Positions 23,182 through 30,738 of a stretch of DNA of 44,161 bases are shown here, in pieces; the first letter of the stretch is position 1; each line of letters begins with the position of its first letter. A program made the position numbers and the translations under genes. The stretch spans positions 1 to 44,161 of the forward strand of contig NZ_QAAA01000018.1 in assembly GCF_003046545.1 (NCBI RefSeq), in the 5' to 3' direction. Below the pieces are notes generated by a model. The model saw nothing but the letters and a program-made list of their open reading frames with translations, searched no databases and was not told the DNA's origin. The stretch is from Rhodovulum imhoffii. Its GTDB lineage: Bacteria; Pseudomonadota; Alphaproteobacteria; Rhodobacterales; Rhodobacteraceae.

Positions 23182-25002
23182 TCAGGTCGGTCGCATCAAC
23201 GCATCGGCCCGGGCCTGGGCGCGGACCAAAGCCTCGCGCGGCGCGATGATACCGCGCAGCATGTCGTGGAATTCCTCACCGCAGATCCGGATGATGTCGC
23301 TGATCTCGGGGACCGGAGGGCGTGGCCAGAACTGAAGCTCGTCGCGCCAGGACATCGTGTCCACGGCCTCGAAAATCGGAGAGGCCCGACGCACTTCCGG
23401 GTCGGAGCCGACCGAATAGCGCGGGTTTGTTCGGCTGCCATTCTGGACATAGAGCTTCTGGGCTTCGGGCGAGGTGAAGATCAACAGCGCCTCGACCGCT
23501 GCGGGCACCCTCTCTGCCGGCAGATTTGCGGGAATGCCCATCACATAACCGCCGACAGGTGCCACAGGGGCGACTCCGGGAACCGCCGGATGCGGCAGAT
23601 ACCCGGTCTGCCCGAATGCGGGGGAGGAGTCGTCCAGTTCGAAATACGGCGCCAGCAGGGTATAACCATACGCCATGGCAACATTTCCTGCGGCATAGGG
23701 CCGGATCCGTTCATACCAGGACATGGACAGGATATCCGGAGGAGAGTGTTTCAGGAGTTCCATGAGAAACCGGGCAGCGCGTTCCCCCCGCTCGGTATCG
23801 ATCGTAGGCCGGTAGTCCTTTTGGGAGAGGTGATCGGTTTCGAAACCGCCTGCAATTTCGGGCAGGTTCAGGACCGGTTGACCGAAATCGGCCATGGTCA
23901 GCAGAACCGTGTGCCCCAAGGCCGTCCCGCGCGCCGCATTCCATGCCACGCCATAGCGGCCCCGTTGCGGCGCATGGAGAACCGAGGCGGCGTGCAGAAG
24001 TTGCTCTGTCGTCGACGGAGGTTCCAGCCCCACCTGGGCGAACAGATCGCGACGGTAGAACAAAAGCTCAGGCGTTGTCTGGGCCGGCACCCCATAGGGA
24101 CGCCCCCCCCAATGCGCCGCCTTCCATCCCGCCGTGTGGAAATCCGCCGGATCGAGCCGCGCGATGTCCATGATCTCGTCCAGAGGCATGAGGATGCCTT
24201 TTTCGGCGTATTCCCCGACCCATGGCAAATCCAGTGCAATGATATCGTAGCGGCTGACCTTGCGGTCGGCATTGCGCTTACCCTCTTCGCGCAGGCGGTC
24301 GATGGAAAAGGCGCGCTGGTGAATCTGAGTGCCGATCGCCTGTTCGAACTGGCGTTTGAGGTTTTCCATGACCATGAAGGTTGGATCGCCATGGACCAGC
24401 ACGCGAATCCCGCCCGGCACTTTCAGCGGTTCGGGCACCAGCTTGAGCGGCGGAATCGACCGCGCGGACATGTACGACCCGCCAAAATAGTAATCCCTGC
24501 TGCCCGCAGCGCGCTTGCGACCGCCAAAATACCTTTCGGCCAGCCGTTCGACCCGCGTGGACATTTGCGCCCATTGCCAAAGAAGTTCTTCGCTGGGGTG
24601 CAGGGAAAAGCTCTTGCCGCTTTTCGTGCGCGGGCGTTGTTCGATCAGCCCGGCCTCGATCATCTCCCTCAGCCGGCGGTTGGCCGTGGCATAGGGAACC
24701 TGGCTGGCCCCGATCAGCGATGTCGGCGTAACAACCCTCGCCTCCAGATGGCCCCGGATCAGATGCAGCGTCATGCGCAGATGGGGATTGCCCGTCAATA
24801 CTTCGAGCGTGCTTTCGACCTCTCCGCCCAATTCTTCGAGAAAGGACACGATGCGAAGCATTTCCGATTTCGCGCGCGGCGAAACCAGGTGGCTTTCGTT
24901 ATGACCTCTCAGCGCATTCATGGGATGTGCTGGCATCCTGTGATTTGGCGACGAATTCGGGATCGTCGATTTCTTCATTTTGGACGAATCGGATTTCGGC
25001 AT
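23182..25002 (-). CDS. Winged-helix regulator fused to a family-1 solute-binding domain (regulator 2)
   Basis: The 606-residue paralogue of regulator 1 has the same order of parts. After a polar 40-residue N-terminal tail comes a winged helix (about 74-136) with recognition helix VPYATANRRLREMIEAGLIE and wing RPRTKSGKSFSLHPS, then a linker with DYYFGGSYMSARSIP, then a maltose-class solute-binding fold (YDIIALDLPWVGEYAEKGIL, LLFYRRDLFAQVGLEPPSTT, VAMAYGYTLLAP, PVGGYVMGIPANL). There is no signal peptide, so it should act in the cytoplasm on DNA. Start 25002 is preferred for its GGGGAG site 7 nt upstream. It heads the catabolic operon and is divergent from ABC system 2; both are its likely targets. 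Activator or repressor cannot be decided. Confidence 0.85.
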   Translation of the reverse strand: MPKSDSSKMKKSTIPNSSPNHRMPAHPMNALRGHNESHLVSPRAKSEMLRIVSFLEELGGEVESTLEVLTGNPHLRMTLHLIRGHLEARVVTPTSLIGASQVPYATANRRLREMIEAGLIEQRPRTKSGKSFSLHPSEELLWQWAQMSTRVERLAERYFGGRKRAAGSRDYYFGGSYMSARSIPPLKLVPEPLKVPGGIRVLVHGDPTFMVMENLKRQFEQAIGTQIHQRAFSIDRLREEGKRNADRKVSRYDIIALDLPWVGEYAEKGILMPLDEIMDIARLDPADFHTAGWKAAHWGGRPYGVPAQTTPELLFYRRDLFAQVGLEPPSTTEQLLHAASVLHAPQRGRYGVAWNAARGTALGHTVLLTMADFGQPVLNLPEIAGGFETDHLSQKDYRPTIDTERGERAARFLMELLKHSPPDILSMSWYERIRPYAAGNVAMAYGYTLLAPYFELDDSSPAFGQTGYLPHPAVPGVAPVAPVGGYVMGIPANLPAERVPAAVEALLIFTSPEAQKLYVQNGSRTNPRYSVGSDPEVRRASPIFEAVDTMSWRDELQFWPRPPVPEISDIIRICGEEFHDMLRGIIAPREALVRAQARADALMRPT

Positions 25003-25057
25003 TGCGTCCGCTCCCCGCAAACTGATCAAAACGGCCCAATAAGCGTAGTCTGAAAAG

Positions 25058-25091
25058 ATCCATATTGAACATCTCGACATCCAATATGGAT
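25058..25091. repeat. Perfect 10-bp inverted repeat, candidate operator
   Basis: ATCCATATTG at 25058-25067 is the exact reverse complement of CAATATGGAT at 25082-25091. The 14-nt spacer puts the arm centres 24 bp apart. The AT-rich arms stand out in GC-rich surroundings and lie where a promoter for the regulator 2 operon is expected. Confidence 0.6.
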
Positions 25092-25143
25092 AACTTTGGT
25101 GCATTCCTGAAAGCCCGTTATCGGCAGGTTTGCTGAAGTCATT

Positions 25144-25156
25144 CGGTTTGCCGAAA
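25144..25156 (+). promoter_or_regulatory. Candidate operator CGGTTTGCCGAAA
   Basis: Matches 12 of 13 bases with 7954-7966 and lies 65 nt before the system 2 binding-protein start. It sits inside the inverted repeat TTCGG-N4-CCGAA. A related box (GGTTTGCTGAAG) is one 18-bp step upstream, suggesting tandem sites for a winged-helix dimer. Confidence 0.45.
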
Positions 25157-25220
25157 GATGATTCCCCTGCCGGAGGTGTGGGGGCACTCGAAAACAGGGA
25201 ATATCCGGGAGGAGTTCAAA

Positions 25221-26177
25221 ATGAACATTCGCAGAATATTTTGCGCATCCGCCACATCCGTCGCCCTTGCCGGCGCGGGCGCGGCCTCGGCTGAAACGAT
25301 GACGATCGGCATTACCCAGAACAATGTGGGCGTCGACAGCTATCAGACCACCTATGAAAAGGCGTTCATTGAAGCGGCCAACGCCAACGCAACCGTTGAC
25401 GCCGTGGTTCTGGACGCCGGCGGTGACGTCGCGCGCCAGATTGCCCAGATGGAGGACCTGATCCAGCAGGAAGTCGACGCCATCATCATCTGGCCGACCA
25501 ATGGCGAAGCGGTGATCCCCGCAGTCCGCAAGGCGCATAAGGCCGGCATTCCGGTGGTCGTGACCAACTCCAACATTGCCCAGGCCGGCTTTGACTTCGT
25601 CGCGTCGTTCTCCGGCCCCGACAACATCAATCAGGGTGCGCGCTCGGCTGAAATCATGTGCGACAAGTTCAAGGATATGGGCATCGAGAAAGAAGCGCAG
25701 GTTGTACACATCACCGGCCAGCCGGGTTACACCACCGCGATCGAACGCGCCAAGGGGTTCGAGGATCGCCTGCCCGAGGTTTGCCCGGACGTGACGGTGG
25801 TGGACACCCAGCCGGGCGACTGGAATCGCGAGAAAAGTCAAAAGGTCATGGAGGCCTTCCTCGTCAAGTATGACGATATCGACGGTGTCTATGCGGGTGA
25901 CGACAACATGGGCGTGGGGGCGCTGAACGCCGCGAAGGCCGCCGGTCGTGAGGGTATCATCTTCGTAGGGGCCACCAACTTCGCGGTGGGTTACGAAGCC
26001 ATGGAGCGCGGCGAATACTGGGGGTCGATCTACCAGTCGCCGGTTGATGACGCCAAAGCTGCGCTGCAAACCGCTGTCGACGTGCTGCAAGGCAAGGACG
26101 TTCCGTTCCTGAACTATTTCGACACACCGAAGATCACCCAGGACAACATGGGCGATTTCTCCAAGCCGGTCTTCTGA
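25221..26177 (+). CDS. Periplasmic sugar-binding protein (Peripla_BP_4, CUT2), system 2
   Basis: The 318-residue protein begins with a Sec signal peptide (MNIRRIFCASATSVALAGAG, cut probably after ASA before ETMTIG). The mature part is a type I periplasmic binding fold: MTIGITQNNVGVDSYQTTYE, VVLDAGGDVARQIAQMEDLI, VDAIIIWPTNGEAVIPAVRK, GIPVVVTNSN, then GDWNREKSQKVMEAFLVKYD and GVYAGDDNMGVGALNAAKAA. It is similar in plan to the system 1 binding protein. GGGAGGAG 8-15 nt upstream fixes the start at 25221 rather than 25158. It delivers substrate to the permeases encoded at 26780 and 27768, from which it is separated by a decayed SDR gene. Confidence 0.94.
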   Translation: MNIRRIFCASATSVALAGAGAASAETMTIGITQNNVGVDSYQTTYEKAFIEAANANATVDAVVLDAGGDVARQIAQMEDLIQQEVDAIIIWPTNGEAVIPAVRKAHKAGIPVVVTNSNIAQAGFDFVASFSGPDNINQGARSAEIMCDKFKDMGIEKEAQVVHITGQPGYTTAIERAKGFEDRLPEVCPDVTVVDTQPGDWNREKSQKVMEAFLVKYDDIDGVYAGDDNMGVGALNAAKAAGREGIIFVGATNFAVGYEAMERGEYWGSIYQSPVDDAKAALQTAVDVLQGKDVPFLNYFDTPKITQDNMGDFSKPVF

Positions 26178-26188
26178 GGCCAGCATTT

Positions 26189-26214
26189 CCGGGCGTGGCG
26201 CAGGTCGTGCCCGG
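26189..26214 (+). terminator. Possible attenuating hairpin after the binding-protein gene
   Basis: CCGGGC (26189-26194) pairs with GCCCGG (26209-26214), 12 nt after the stop at 26177, with TTCATT following. A weak terminator here would keep the binding protein more abundant than the permeases, a common design in ABC operons. The loop is 14 nt, so stability is uncertain. Confidence 0.35.
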
Positions 26215-26251
26215 CCTTCATTCAAGAGCGTCTCTTTCGGGGGAGGATGCC

Positions 26252-26720
26252 ATGGCCCGGATTCCCGGTCGGTCCTGTATCGTTGGCGCAGTCCGGGGTA
26301 TGGGCGGCGCTCTTTCCGATGAGGGTGCCGATATCTGCCTTGCCGGTCCCGACGGGGCAAAGACGGGGGAGGTTGCCCGGCCCGGCAGAGGCGGATTCGG
26401 TGCGGGGGCGGCAAGGACTGCCTGTGCAATTGTCGACCCGACCAGGGGCGACCGGATGCGGGCCAGGATCGGCCAGGCGGTACCGGGCCGACAGGCCACG
26501 AAGACTGACAACGCCGGCATGAACAAACCCCGACATGAACAAACCGATGAATTTACCTGGCATGGCTGAGAAAAACGGACATTTCCCCAACGATGTGACC
26601 GAAGTGGGCGCCCCGATCGGAACGCGGGAAGCGACGCGTGGCTACCCCGACGGAGATCACCGGATCAGGAACGTTCCTGGTCTTGGAAACCGCGATGACA
26701 TGCCGGACAAGTCGTCATGA
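26252..26720 (+). pseudogene. Decayed SDR oxidoreductase
   Basis: From ATG 26252, preceded by GGGGGAGG, the frame reads MARIPGRSCIVGAVRGMGG, then SDEGADICLAGPDGAKTGEV, and later DNAGMNKPRHE before a stop at 26569. These match the start, second strand and NNAG region of a short-chain dehydrogenase, with short deletions in between (TGxxxGxG is reduced to GAVRGMG). Further on, in another frame, ITGSGTFLVLETAMTC (about 26653-26703) resembles the usual SDR ending ITGxxxxVDGGMTC. The middle with the Ser-Tyr-Lys centre is missing. It is best read as an SDR gene lost by internal deletions inside the ABC-2 operon. The functional SDR across the promoter (22346-23155) shares the NAGxNKP block. Confidence 0.6.
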
Positions 26721-26779
26721 TGGGCGCAGCCATGACGCCGGCCTGACATTTACTACGGGCGAACACTGGGGAGGCAAAA

Positions 26780-27754
26780 ATGACAGCACCAACAAAGGAA
26801 CAGGTGGGCGGATTTCTGGCCCGACAGGGCATTATCGTCGCCTTCGTGCTGTTCATGATCGGTTTCTCCATGGCCAATGCGCGCTTTATCGACCCGGACA
26901 ACATCATGGGCGTGATACGCTCATCGGCCATTCTGGGCGTGATGGCACTGGGCGTGACCTTTGTCGTGATCAGCGGCAATCTGGATCTCTCTGTCGGCTC
27001 CATGATGTCGTTTTCGACCATCGTGGTGCTGGATCTGCACGACAAGATCGGGCCGACGCTGGCCATCCCCGCAATGTTCGCGCTGACCCTGGGCCTGGGG
27101 GCCTTCATCGGCTTTCTTGTGGGGTACCTGAAACTCAATTCCCTGATCGTCACACTTGGCATGCTCTCGGCCATTCACGGGCTGACACTGACATGGTCGG
27201 GCGGCAAGAACATGGATATCGCCGACAAGGAGGGCACCTGGTTCAAGGTTTTTGGCCAGGGTGACGCATTGGGAATTCCCGTGCCGATCCTGCTTTTCGT
27301 GCTGTTGGCGGCCTTGCTGGGGATCGCCCTGGCCAAGACGCCATTCGGGCGCAAAGTCTATGCCGTGGGGGGCAATGCTACGGCGGCGACCTTCTCGGGC
27401 ATCCGCCGGGCACGGGTTGTTTTCATCTGCTACCTCATCAGCGCCTTCTGCGTTGCGACAGCCGGACTGATCCAGGCAAGCCGATCCCTTGGGTCGCAAA
27501 ATACCGTCGGTCAGGGTCTGGAACTCGAAGTTCTGGCCGCTGTGATTCTGGGCGGAGCCTCGCTGCTGGGCGGTTCGGGCACAATCTTCAAGACGGTAAT
27601 CGGCGTTTTGATCCTTGGGTTCATCCAGAACGGCCTGCTGTTGGTCGGCTTGCAATTCTATGTCCAGTTTGTCGTGACCTGGGTCATCATCATTCTTGCT
27701 GTCTGGCTCGATATCGCGGCCAAGCGTGGCAAGCTCTGGTCTCCGATCGCCTGA
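26780..27754 (+). CDS. Sugar ABC transporter permease (CUT2), system 2, first subunit
   Basis: The 324-residue membrane protein of the RbsC family has GVTFVVISGNLDLSVGSMMS, LKLNSLIVTLGMLSAIHGL and AAVILGGASLLGGSGTIFKT, then a basic cytoplasmic end (DIAAKRGKLWSPIA). About eight to ten hydrophobic segments are visible. GGGGAGGC lies before the ATG at 26780. It is followed 13 nt later by the second permease. It resembles the system 1 first subunit (6830-7783) in its C-terminal ending, consistent with common ancestry of the two transporters. Confidence 0.94.
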   Translation: MTAPTKEQVGGFLARQGIIVAFVLFMIGFSMANARFIDPDNIMGVIRSSAILGVMALGVTFVVISGNLDLSVGSMMSFSTIVVLDLHDKIGPTLAIPAMFALTLGLGAFIGFLVGYLKLNSLIVTLGMLSAIHGLTLTWSGGKNMDIADKEGTWFKVFGQGDALGIPVPILLFVLLAALLGIALAKTPFGRKVYAVGGNATAATFSGIRRARVVFICYLISAFCVATAGLIQASRSLGSQNTVGQGLELEVLAAVILGGASLLGGSGTIFKTVIGVLILGFIQNGLLLVGLQFYVQFVVTWVIIILAVWLDIAAKRGKLWSPIA

Positions 27755-27767
27755 AGGAGGAAAGAAA

Positions 27768-28769
27768 ATGCAACCCGGAACTCTTTCCAGTTTCCTCAAA
27801 CGCGGCGCGATCTGGGCGTTCATCGCGGCCGAACTGGTTTTCTTTACCGTTGCGGGCGAATTCCTGTCGGTCAGCGAAAAGACCTTCATGGATATCGACA
27901 ACATGCTTTTGTTGTTCAAGCAGTCGGCCCCCATCGGGATCATCGCAATGGGCATGACCATCATCATGGTCAACGGAAATATCGACCTGAGTGTCGGGGC
28001 CATCTACGCGATCAGCGCGATCGTTCTGCTGGACAGTTTGACATGGCCCGTTTTTGCCGGTCTCGGCGATGGGGTGATCCCGGTCGCATGGGGGCTGGCA
28101 CTGTTGAGCGGGGTGGCGCTTGGCGCGCTGAACGGGCTGATCGTTTGGAAGACGGGCGTCGATGCCTTCATCGTCACGCTGGGTTCGATGCTGGGCTATC
28201 GTGGGCTGGTCTTCATGTATAACGGAGAACAACCCACCAGCCACCTGAACTGGACCCTTGTCGATTTCGCCGAGGCGCAATGGCTGGGCCTGCACACGTC
28301 GACCTGGTTCCTGCTGGGTGTCACGGCCGCAATCTGGTTTCTGATGAACCGCACGGTGCACGGCCGCAACGCCTATGCCATAGGGAATAACCGGTCGGCG
28401 GCGGTCAATGCGGGTATCCGCGTCGGGCCGCACATGATGATCAACTTCATGATCATCGGTTTCCTGGCAGCCCTGTCGGCTGTGGTCTTCTATTCCGAAA
28501 GCGGATCCGTGAACCCGAATGACGGGGAATTGTATGAATTGTGGGTCATCACTGCGGTCGTTCTGGGCGGCACGAAACTGACCGGCGGCGCGGGTTCCAT
28601 TGTTTCGACATTCGGCGGCGTCCTGGCGATCCAGCTGTTACGCAAAGGGCTGACCCATATCGGGGCCGATACCGAAACCGTCAATCTGGTCATCGGACTG
28701 ATCCTGATCGCGGTGCTGTTTCTGGACCGGCAACTGAACGTCAAGGGGAAGGAGGAATTGAAGGTATGA
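27768..28769 (+). CDS. Sugar ABC transporter permease (CUT2), system 2, second subunit
   Basis: The 333-residue permease starts at ATG 27768 with GAAGGAGG 7-14 nt upstream; an earlier in-frame start lies inside the preceding gene and is ignored. Family blocks are GMTIIMVNGNIDLSVGAIYA, TGVDAFIVTLGSMLGYRGLV, GRNAYAIGNNRSAAVNAGIR and VVLGGTKLTGGAGSIVSTFG. The end is DRQLNVKGKEELKV. It would pair with the 26780 product to form the membrane channel. Its stop overlaps the ATPase start (ATGA), so translation is probably coupled. Confidence 0.94.
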   Translation: MQPGTLSSFLKRGAIWAFIAAELVFFTVAGEFLSVSEKTFMDIDNMLLLFKQSAPIGIIAMGMTIIMVNGNIDLSVGAIYAISAIVLLDSLTWPVFAGLGDGVIPVAWGLALLSGVALGALNGLIVWKTGVDAFIVTLGSMLGYRGLVFMYNGEQPTSHLNWTLVDFAEAQWLGLHTSTWFLLGVTAAIWFLMNRTVHGRNAYAIGNNRSAAVNAGIRVGPHMMINFMIIGFLAALSAVVFYSESGSVNPNDGELYELWVITAVVLGGTKLTGGAGSIVSTFGGVLAIQLLRKGLTHIGADTETVNLVIGLILIAVLFLDRQLNVKGKEELKV

Positions 28770-30277
28770 GTGATCGAACCCCTGCCCTGCGCCTCGAAGG
28801 CATCGTCAAGACCTTTCCCGGCGTGCGCGCTCTGGACGGCGTGTCTTTCGACGTGATGCCGGGTGAGGTGCATGCCCTGATGGGGGAAAACGGTGCCGGG
28901 AAATCCACGCTGATGAAAGTTCTGGGGGGAATCTACCAGCCTGACGAGGGCCGGATCTTCGTGGGCGAAGTCCCGGCAGTCATGACATCGCCGCTGGAGG
29001 CCAAGGCCAAGGGCATCGTTTTCATCCACCAGGAACTGAGCCTCGCCGAGGAATTGAGCGTCGCCGAAAACATCTACCTGGGGGAGTTGCCCCGCAAACG
29101 TTTCGGGCTGGTCGACTGGGCCAGGCTTGAGCAGCAGACCAACGCGATCCTTGCCAAGCTCAGGGTCGGTTTTGACGCCAAAACCCGGGTCGGCGACCTG
29201 TCCATCGCCAATCAGCAGATGGTGGAGATTGCCCGCGCGCTGACCGTCGAAGCCAAGGCGGTGATTTTTGACGAACCCACCGCTTCGCTGACCGATGCGG
29301 AAAAGGTGGTGCTGTTCGATGTGATTGCGGGGCTGCAAGCGCAGGGCGTGGGGATCATTTACATCTCGCACCGGATGGAAGAAATATTCAAGATCACCGA
29401 CCGCATCAGCGTGCTGCGCGACGGCAGCTATCGCGGCACGGTGAAAACCGCCGAAACCGACGAGGAATCCGTTACGCAGTTGATGATCGGCCGGAAGCTG
29501 GACCTCAGCCGGAATGAAATTCACCACGCACTGGGCGATGTGGCGCTTGAAGTCCGGGGGCTCAGCTGCGCGGACCTGTATACGGATGTCAGCTTCGAAG
29601 TGCGGCGCGGAGAAGTTCTGGGCTTTTACGGGCTGGTCGGCGCAGGCCGGACGGAAATTGCCGAAACCTTGTTCGGTCTGCGCGATCCGAGTGCCGGCCA
29701 GATTCTGCTGGATGGGCGGGATACCGTCATCCGCTCGCCGGCCGCTGCAATCGCTCTGGGGATTTCCCTGGTTCCCGAAGATCGCAAGGGGCAAGGGCTG
29801 GTTCTGGGCATGAACTGCCGGGACAACATGACCCTGCCCCAGGTCGACGATCTCAGGGCTGGCCCTTTCGTGGCCGAGGGGGCGGAGGTGGCCATCTTCG
29901 ACCAATACCGCGACCGGCTCGACATCCGGACACCGGGATGGAAGCAGTTGGCCGGCAACTTGTCCGGCGGCAACCAACAGAAGATTGTCATCGGAAAATG
30001 GCTGTCGATGCATCCCAATGTGTTGATCGTCGACGAACCGACCCGCGGCATCGATGTGGGCAGCAAGTCCGAGATACACAACCTGATCCGGGAATTGGCG
30101 GCACAGGGGTATGCGGTGATTGTCATCTCCTCGGAAATGCCGGAAATTCTGCATGTCTCGGACAGGATTGTCGCCATGTATTCCGGCCGGATCATGCGCA
30201 CGTTCACTGCGGAGGAAGTGACCGAGGACAAACTGATCCAGGCGATCTCGGGGCTCACGCCAGAGAATGTGGCGTGA
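28766..30277 (+). CDS. Sugar ABC transporter ATP-binding protein (CUT2), system 2
   Basis: The 503-residue tandem ATPase has Walker A GENGAGKST (40-48), IANQQMVEIARALTVEAKAV with Walker B IFDEPTAS in the first half, and in the second half the degenerate loop GLVGAGRTEIAET, signature LSGGNQQKIVIGKWL and LIVDEPTRGIDVGSKSE. The start at 28766 overlaps the permease stop and has GGAGGAA 9 nt before it. It powers uptake by system 2 at the inner face of the membrane. It is the last gene of the operon, followed directly by a small hairpin. It is similar to the system 1 ATPase (4351-5859) in size and order of motifs. Confidence 0.95.
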   Translation: MSDRTPALRLEGIVKTFPGVRALDGVSFDVMPGEVHALMGENGAGKSTLMKVLGGIYQPDEGRIFVGEVPAVMTSPLEAKAKGIVFIHQELSLAEELSVAENIYLGELPRKRFGLVDWARLEQQTNAILAKLRVGFDAKTRVGDLSIANQQMVEIARALTVEAKAVIFDEPTASLTDAEKVVLFDVIAGLQAQGVGIIYISHRMEEIFKITDRISVLRDGSYRGTVKTAETDEESVTQLMIGRKLDLSRNEIHHALGDVALEVRGLSCADLYTDVSFEVRRGEVLGFYGLVGAGRTEIAETLFGLRDPSAGQILLDGRDTVIRSPAAAIALGISLVPEDRKGQGLVLGMNCRDNMTLPQVDDLRAGPFVAEGAEVAIFDQYRDRLDIRTPGWKQLAGNLSGGNQQKIVIGKWLSMHPNVLIVDEPTRGIDVGSKSEIHNLIRELAAQGYAVIVISSEMPEILHVSDRIVAMYSGRIMRTFTAEEVTEDKLIQAISGLTPENVA

Positions 30278-30295
30278 GTCGCGGATCACGCGACT
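30277..30295 (+). terminator. Hairpin at the end of ABC system 2
   Basis: AGTCGCG (30277-30283) and CGCGACT (30289-30295) form a 7-bp stem with loop GATCA, beginning at the last base of the ATPase stop codon. Only TTGAAAC follows, so it is a weak intrinsic terminator at best. Confidence 0.45.
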
Positions 30296-30412
30296 TGAAA
30301 CGGAAAGCGAACCGGATCTGGCCGGGGAAAGGCCTTGGATATTCGGAAAGCCCTGGCACAGACAGCCCGGTCGGCCAGGGCGAGCGCACAGGGATTAAGC
30401 GTTCAGGTGCTT

Positions 30413-30431
30413 GAATTTCAGTCTGAAATTC
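30413..30431. repeat. Perfect 9-bp palindrome in the gap before the integration module
   Basis: GAATTTCAG, T, CTGAAATTC occupies 30413-30431 in the 269-nt gene-free stretch 30278-30546. It is AT-rich, unlike its surroundings, and lies about 115 nt before the ribbon-helix-helix gene. It could be an operator for that small protein or a recombination-accessory site. I see no other strong signal in this gap. Confidence 0.5.
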
Positions 30432-30546
30432 AGTATTCAACCAAGCAAGGTACCAGACCTTGTGTAGTGAGAGCCTGTCTCTCTAAAAGCCATCAACCTT
30501 GAATCCGAAACCGGTGCCGATTTCATTTTGAAACGGGCAGGTTGTC

Positions 30547-30738
30547 ATGCGTGATCGAGATACAATACAGCACACTTCGGTTTACTTGCCGAAAGAGATC
30601 CACACTTCCCTTCGTATAGCTTCACTGAACACTGGTCTGACCATGTCGGATTTGATTGTTCAGTCCCTTGAAGGCACATGGAGTTTGGCTTCTCAGCAGT
30701 CTTGCCTGGAGACGAAGCGACAAGGGCGGCGAACATGA
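30547..30738 (+). CDS. Small ribbon-helix-helix-like protein
   Basis: The 63-residue protein begins MRDRDTIQHTSVYLPKEIHT, followed by SLRIASLNTGLTMSDLIVQS and a polar tail. A short strand (TSVYLP) followed by two helices is the plan of MetJ/Arc/CopG-type ribbon-helix-helix DNA-binding proteins, which act as dimers on palindromic sites. It is the first gene of a three-gene integration module and overlaps the next gene by 4 nt (ATGA). A role as repressor or as recombination directionality accessory is inferred from position. The lower GC of this segment compared with the flanks fits recent acquisition. Confidence 0.65.
   Translation: MRDRDTIQHTSVYLPKEIHTSLRIASLNTGLTMSDLIVQSLEGTWSLASQQSCLETKRQGRRT

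Larger units (their letters stand above)
25003..25220. promoter_or_regulatory. Divergent control region for regulator 2 operon and ABC system 2
   Basis: The 218-nt gap contains a perfect 10-bp inverted repeat, ATCCATATTG (25058-25067) and CAATATGGAT (25082-25091), separated by 14 nt and 56 nt upstream of the regulator start. It also contains GGTTTGCTGAAG (25127-25138) and GGTTTGCCGAAAG (25145-25157), direct repeats 18 bp apart. The second is part of the palindrome TTCGG-TTTG-CCGAA (25142-25155). GGGAGGAG precedes ATG 25221. These are candidate operators for regulator 2. Confidence 0.6.

Noticed and set aside
23266-25053. A very long open frame on the plus strand antisense to regulator 2
   Set aside because: It is rich in Arg, Gly, His and Pro with no recognisable domain, as expected for the mirror of a GC-rich gene. 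The minus-strand reading shows clear winged-helix and binding-protein motifs.
28490-30289. A 599-codon open frame antisense to the ABC system 2 ATPase
   Set aside because: The plus strand encodes both Walker motifs and signatures of a CUT2 ATPase; the antisense translation has no domain features and no ribosome site.
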